Source: Brevundimonas sp.
Lineage (GTDB): Bacteria; Pseudomonadota; Alphaproteobacteria; Caulobacterales; Caulobacteraceae
Length of the DNA: 9,269 nucleotides
Direction of reading: 5' to 3'
Assembly: GCA_022712235.1 (NCBI GenBank)
Contig: JALAGW010000177.1
Coordinates: 1 to 9,269 of the forward strand
A program made the position numbers and the translations under genes. This document shows positions 7,498 through 9,269 of this stretch, piece after piece. Each line of letters begins with the position of its first letter. The first letter of the stretch is position 1. The notes beneath the pieces were generated by a model. It worked only from the letters and a program-made list of their open reading frames with translations, had not been told where the DNA came from and ran no database searches.

Positions 7498-8280
7498 TCA
7501 GCGCGGCGCCAGACGGATGGCCCCGTCCAGACGGATGCACTCGCCGTTGATATAGGTGTTCTCGGCCAGGTGCAGGGCCAGGGCGGCATAGTCGGCGGGC
7601 GGGCCCAAACGTTTGGGGAAGGGGATCATGGCGGCCAGGGCGTCCTGCACCTTCTGGTCCATGCCCGCCATCATCGGCGTCCACATGATGCCGGGCAGGA
7701 TGGTGTTGACCCGCACGCCCTCGTTCATCAGGTCGCGCGCGACCGGCAGGGTCATGGCGTAGACGCCGCCCTTGGAGGCCGAATAGGCGGCCTGGCCGAT
7801 CTGGCCGTCCTGGGCCGCGACCGAGGCGGTGTTGACGATCAGGCCGCGCTCGCCGTCCTCCATGGGCTCCAGCGTGACCATGCCCGCCGCCGACTGCGAC
7901 AGGACGCGGAAGGTGCCGAACAGGTTGATCGAGACGGTGCGCTCGAACTGAGCCATGTCGTGGGCGCGCGGTTCTTGTGTCTCGCGGTTGCGCGACACGG
8001 TCTTCTGGCCCGTGGCGACGCCGGCGCAGTTGACGGTCAGGCGCTCCTGACCGTGGGCGGCGCGGGCCTTGACGAAGCCGGCGGCGACGCTCTCGTCCGA
8101 GGTCACGTCCACCTTGCAGAAGACGCCGCCGATTTCCTTGGCGATCTCCTCGCCGCGTTCTTCATTCAGGTCGAACAGGGCGACCTTGACGCCCTTGGCC
8201 GCCAGCGCCCGCGCCGTGCCTTCGCCCAGGCCCGAAGCCCCGCCCGTCACCACCGCCGCAATCGAACCGTCGAGTTTCAT
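7498..8280 (-). CDS. Short-chain dehydrogenase, 3-hydroxyacyl-CoA dehydrogenase type II (HSD10-like)
   Basis: 260 residues, standard for a classical SDR. Likely NAD-dependent oxidation of 3-hydroxyacyl-CoA to 3-ketoacyl-CoA in fatty-acid or branched-chain amino-acid breakdown, in the cytoplasm. Cofactor motif TGGASGLG is at 12-19, and D37 at the end of strand two favours NAD over NADP. NCAG (84-87) is the form typical of HSD10 relatives. The catalytic tetrad is N119, S153, Y166 and K170 (YSASK). The C-terminus, INGECIRLDGAIRLAPR, closely resembles the HSD10 ending. The start at 8280 is set by AGGGA 8 nt upstream; the frame runs 91 codons further, through the divergent gene, and those are not credible. 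It has its own promoter and probably its own terminator. No thiolase or acyl-CoA dehydrogenase gene is adjacent, so the exact substrate cannot be inferred from context. Confidence 0.92.
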   Translation of the reverse strand: MKLDGSIAAVVTGGASGLGEGTARALAAKGVKVALFDLNEERGEEIAKEIGGVFCKVDVTSDESVAAGFVKARAAHGQERLTVNCAGVATGQKTVSRNRETQEPRAHDMAQFERTVSINLFGTFRVLSQSAAGMVTLEPMEDGERGLIVNTASVAAQDGQIGQAAYSASKGGVYAMTLPVARDLMNEGVRVNTILPGIMWTPMMAGMDQKVQDALAAMIPFPKRLGPPADYAALALHLAENTYINGECIRLDGAIRLAPR

Positions 8281-8298
8281 GGAGATCGTCCCTATATT
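8270..8298 (+). promoter_or_regulatory. Possible promoter of the YkvA-family gene
   Basis: TATATT (8293-8298) is a good -10 on the plus strand. The only -35 candidate at 17 nt is TCGAGT (8270-8275), which is poor. If real, transcription would start near 8305 and the promoter would overlap the start of the dehydrogenase. Confidence 0.3.
8289..8293 (-). promoter_or_regulatory. Ribosome binding site of the short-chain dehydrogenase
   Basis: AGGGA on the minus strand, 8 nt before the ATG at 8280. It excludes the longer upstream open frame, which is antisense to the YkvA-family gene. Confidence 0.6.
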
Positions 8299-8323
8299 CC
8301 TGTGAACCGAGTGTCTGCGCGAG

Positions 8324-8352
8324 GATTTAGCGGCCATGACCGCCAAAGCCAA
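8324..8352 (-). promoter_or_regulatory. Promoter of the short-chain dehydrogenase
   Basis: On the minus strand, GCTAAATC (8331-8324) matches the Caulobacter -10 consensus GCTANAWC at every position. TTGGCTT (8352-8346) lies 14 nt upstream; in sigma-70 terms this is TTGGCT, 17 nt, TAAATC. The -35 sits inside the first codons of the divergent YkvA-family gene, and the -10 overlaps the stretch between that gene's ribosome site and its ATG. The implied leader is about 37 nt. Confidence 0.6.
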
Positions 8353-8743
8353 ACCTGCTTCCCCTGCCGAGGCCATCGATCCTGAAAAGGCGCTGGTGCC
8401 GACCGTGCAGAGGGTCAATGAGATGCGCGTTCGCAAAGGCTTCTGGCCCAAGCTGCGCAGCACGGCCTCCCGCATTCCCTTCGCAGGGCAAGCCCTGGCC
8501 GCCTGGTACGCGACCCAGGACCCCAAGACCCCCATGGCGGCCAAGGGGGTCATGCTGGGCGCTCTGGCCTATTTCGTCATGCCGGTGGACGCCATCCCCG
8601 ACATCTTCGCCGGCATCGGCTTCACCGACGACGCCGCGGTCATCGCCGCCGTCCTGGCCACCCTGGGCGCCCATGTGAAGCGCAAGCACCACGAACAGGC
8701 CGAGGCGGCGCTGAAACGCGTCCGCGACGACGCCGAGAGCTAG
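8336..8743 (+). CDS. DUF1232 / YkvA-family protein
   Basis: 135 residues. The family signature is clear at 75-103: a hydrophobic stretch, ALAYFVMPVDAIPDI, then a Gly-rich turn and FTDDAAVI. The family is widespread, small and possibly membrane-associated, with no established biochemical role. The N-terminal 45 residues are polar and basic, with a KGFWPKLRSTASRIP stretch before the conserved core. The C-terminus (114-135) is a charged helix, KRKHHEQAEAALKRVRDD. The start is preceded by GAGGA at about 10 nt, slightly long. It diverges from the dehydrogenase across 55 bp, and its stop codon overlaps that of the convergent dioxygenase (shared CTAG). Family assignment is confident; function is not known. 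Confidence 0.9.
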   Translation: MTAKAKPASPAEAIDPEKALVPTVQRVNEMRVRKGFWPKLRSTASRIPFAGQALAAWYATQDPKTPMAAKGVMLGALAYFVMPVDAIPDIFAGIGFTDDAAVIAAVLATLGAHVKRKHHEQAEAALKRVRDDAES

Positions 8744-9269
8744 CGCTCCAGCGGCTTGGCCCGCCACCAGCCGGTGACCGAATAGCGCGGCCCGCCCGCG
8801 AAAGGCGCCACGGTCGAGACCGCGTGCATCTGCGGCACCGCAAAGACGTTCAAGGCGCCGAAGCTGGGGACGAAGGTCTCGGTGATGTCGCCGCCCTCGT
8901 CGAGGAACTGCAGCAGACCGCCCCACTCCGCCCGCCAACCGGGCGACAGGTTCAGCACATAGGCGTAGAGACGCTCGGTCTTCGGATTGGCGTCGCTGTG
9001 CCGGTTGAGGAAATGCCCCGGCAGGTAGCGGGTCACCTGACCGTCGGAAAAGGCGATGCGGTCGTCGCCGGTCAGACGCCGAGCAAAGTCCAGAAAGGCC
9101 TCGGTGTTGAAGAAGTCCAGCAGGTCGAACAGGATCTGCGGCGTCGCCGCCCCCGCTTCGCGCGCGGGCCCCAGCCGCAGCCGGTCGAACAGGAACTGCA
9201 GCCCCTCGGTCGCCCCGGCATAGGCCTGTTGGTTCACATGGGCCTGGTCCTCGGACGAGGAGGCGTCCA
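8740..9269 (-). CDS. 2-oxoglutarate/Fe(II)-dependent dioxygenase, prolyl-hydroxylase-like, partial (N-terminus beyond window)
   Basis: The frame is open to the right edge, so the N-terminus is missing; about 175 residues are visible. A GTG at 9237 could start translation but has no ribosome site, and coding-quality sequence (DASSSEDQAHV) continues before it, so I treat the gene as truncated by the window. Counting from that GTG, the double-stranded beta-helix core shows H80-x-D82 in NRHSDAN and the distal iron ligand H138 in PQMHAV. R151 in RYSVTGWWRA should bind 2-oxoglutarate. The Fe(II) and co-substrate ligands are therefore complete. The layout (YLPGHFL, HxD, YVLNL, WGGLLQF, PQMHAV, VTGW) matches proteins related to OGFOD1/Tpa1-type prolyl hydroxylases, so the substrate may be a protein residue, but this is unproven. 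It overlaps the convergent YkvA-family gene by 4 bp at the stop codons. Confidence 0.9.
   Translation of the reverse strand, partial: DASSSEDQAHVNQQAYAGATEGLQFLFDRLRLGPAREAGAATPQILFDLLDFFNTEAFLDFARRLTGDDRIAFSDGQVTRYLPGHFLNRHSDANPKTERLYAYVLNLSPGWRAEWGGLLQFLDEGGDITETFVPSFGALNVFAVPQMHAVSTVAPFAGGPRYSVTGWWRAKPLER

Noticed and set aside
7415..7684. Small minus-strand frame overlapping the end of the dehydrogenase
   Set aside because: Most of it is an alternative frame of the dehydrogenase and is Arg/Pro/Gly-rich. The Ala-rich tail past the stop looks protein-like but has no start of its own.

Overview
The window looks like ordinary chromosomal DNA of a high-GC alphaproteobacterium, most likely of the order Caulobacterales (Brevundimonas or a close relative). 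This rests on strong GC bias at third codon positions, the style of the TonB-dependent receptor and of the type II 3-hydroxyacyl-CoA dehydrogenase, and three promoters that resemble the Caulobacter housekeeping consensus (TTGACGS, 10-14 nt, GCTANAWC). The genus is an inference.

Left part (1-2692). A partial, unrecognised, probably helical cytoplasmic protein reads leftward off the window edge. Diverging from it is a secreted or envelope protein with a signal peptide, a hydrophobic Ala/Val/Gly segment and a Tyr/Gly/Glu-rich repeat. It meets, tail to tail, a five-span membrane protein on the minus strand that is tentatively Yip1-like. Region 2693-3005 has no gene; it holds a short palindromic repeat and the terminator of lpdA.

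Middle part (3006-7221), all minus strand. The order in the direction of transcription is tRNA-Gly(GCC) with its terminator, a TonB-dependent outer-membrane receptor with its terminator, and dihydrolipoyl dehydrogenase (lpdA) with its own promoter and terminator. Each unit looks transcriptionally separate. The receptor has very acidic loops, an in-frame hexanucleotide repeat in one of them, and an unusual C-terminal cysteine that is its only cysteine.

Right part (7222-9269). The tRNA promoter region, with T-tracts and a GC-rich discriminator, is followed by a terminator for a short-chain dehydrogenase of the HSD10 / type II 3-hydroxyacyl-CoA dehydrogenase kind. A DUF1232/YkvA-family protein diverges from it across 55 bp, with the dehydrogenase promoter reaching into the YkvA-family coding start. 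The YkvA-family gene ends inside the stop codon of a convergent 2-oxoglutarate/Fe(II) dioxygenase that runs off the right edge.

The genes do not form one pathway: lpdA serves the 2-oxoacid dehydrogenase complexes, the dehydrogenase fits acyl-CoA or branched-chain oxidation, and the receptor fits nutrient uptake. I found no defence island, mobile element, CRISPR array or obvious new multi-gene system. The points worth a second look are local: receptor oddities, a palindromic repeat, regulatory dyads and tightly packed gene ends.
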